In this document: in pieces, positions 38,912 to 39,320 of the stretch
How positions within the stretch are numbered: the first letter of the stretch is position 1
How the letters are laid out: each line of letters starts with the position of its first letter
From: Candidatus Aenigmatarchaeota archaeon
GTDB taxonomy: Archaea; Aenigmatarchaeota; Aenigmatarchaeia; QMZP01
DNA length: 39,320 nt
Reading direction: 5' to 3'
Assembly (NCBI GenBank): GCA_003663415.1
Contig: QMZY01000001.1
Location: 1-39,320 of the forward strand
Program-made: the position numbers and the translations under genes
The notes under the pieces: model-generated
The model's input: only the letters and a program-made list of their open reading frames with translations
Told to the model about the DNA's origin: nothing
The model's database searches: none

Positions 38912-39320
38912 ATGAAGGTTTTTAATAAAAAGCATTTTTTGATTTTAAGTCTGGGTTTAGTTCTAATACTTTCAGGTTTTGTGATGGTTCAGGGAGGGGA
39001 TTCTCAAGCATATCTTTTATCACCAAATGTTATTTTCATTCCAAACAACAACTATAAGGTTCTTCTTACAGTTTATGACACCGATGGAACAGAAAACATA
39101 ACCAAGGTAAACATAACATTACCGAATGGTTTTTTGTTTGTCCCAAATTCCAACTGGACATCTGCAAGCGATACAAATTTTTCAAACACATCTATTAATC
39201 CTATTAATCTAACATGGGAAAACACAACTGACAATGGTTTTATCGAATCTCAGGGGAACAACCATACATTTTCCTTTAATGTCAGCATTCCGGATTCACC
39301 TGGAAATTACAATTTTATAG
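38912..39320 (+). CDS. Secreted protein, N-terminal part (runs off the window)
   Basis: An uninterrupted frame of about 136 codons runs to the window edge with no stop. The N-terminus (MKVFNKKHFLILSLGLVLILSGFVMVQGG) is a signal peptide or anchor. The external part has many sequons (ENIT, VNIT, SNWT, NLTW, NTTD), as expected of a glycosylated surface protein. The mRNA would be leaderless (TATA about 25-30 bases before the ATG). No family is recognised from this part. Confidence 0.7.
   Translation, partial: MKVFNKKHFLILSLGLVLILSGFVMVQGGDSQAYLLSPNVIFIPNNNYKVLLTVYDTDGTENITKVNITLPNGFLFVPNSNWTSASDTNFSNTSINPINLTWENTTDNGFIESQGNNHTFSFNVSIPDSPGNYNFI

Overview
The window is a gene-dense, AT-rich stretch of an archaeal chromosome. 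The evidence is the translation and transcription gene set: archaeal S4e, L30e, aIF1/SUI1, the RNase P protein Rpp29, RNA polymerase subunit Rpo3, archaeal NusA, aEF1-beta and a class III prepilin. TATA boxes lie about 25 bases before many start codons, which implies many leaderless mRNAs, and a tRNA gene carries bulge-helix-bulge introns. The small genes and frequent ATGA overlaps would suit a compact DPANN-type or related genome, but the lineage cannot be fixed from the sequence alone.

Layout. Positions 1-2.8 kb hold scpA-scpB and a class II lysS. From 2.8 to 7 kb come a 48-residue ORF coupled to an orphan 2-oxoacid:ferredoxin oxidoreductase beta subunit, a Nudix hydrolase that apparently starts on ATT, a RibL-like nucleotidyltransferase, two very small reverse-strand genes (an acidic peptide and a zinc ribbon), a membrane protein and threonine synthase. 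Positions 7-18.8 kb form the ribosomal superoperon: rps15 stands alone, then on the minus strand S13-S4-S11-L2-S19-L22-S3-L29-aIF1-Rpp29-S17-L14-L24-S4e-L5-S14-S8-L30e-NusA-Rpo3, with L4-L23-L3 divergent on the plus strand. From 18.8 to 20.8 kb are a DUF3467 gene, a DUF763 gene and small unknown genes, followed by a roughly 300-base gene-free region with a GC-rich core.

Positions 21-26.7 kb hold a type IV pilus locus: a coiled-coil protein, three pilin-like proteins, a secretion ATPase and two TadC/FlaJ-like membrane proteins. A CTP-dependent lipid kinase-like protein, a RimK-like ATP-grasp enzyme, an MscS-type channel and an unknown protein follow. From 30.1 to 31.7 kb are a pentapeptide-repeat gene, a tRNA-Arg(UCU) gene, aEF1-beta and its usual zinc-ribbon partner. 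The last 7.5 kb is a cell-envelope block: a rhomboid protease, a CARDB/COG1361-like anchored protein, a LolD/MacB-type ATPase, a thioredoxin-CcdA fusion-like protein and several secreted, membrane-anchored surface proteins, one rich in disulfide-type cysteine repeats.

The most striking feature is the tRNA-Arg gene at 30924-31252 (minus). A perfect cloverleaf assembles only if two introns are removed: 42 nt at the canonical 37/38 site and 214 nt inside the T-loop at 59/60. Both sites fit the two-nucleotides-into-a-three-nucleotide-bulge rule. The long intron carries two near-identical hairpins, one near each end, and the 3' end of the tRNA lies three bases before the start codon of the pentapeptide-repeat gene.
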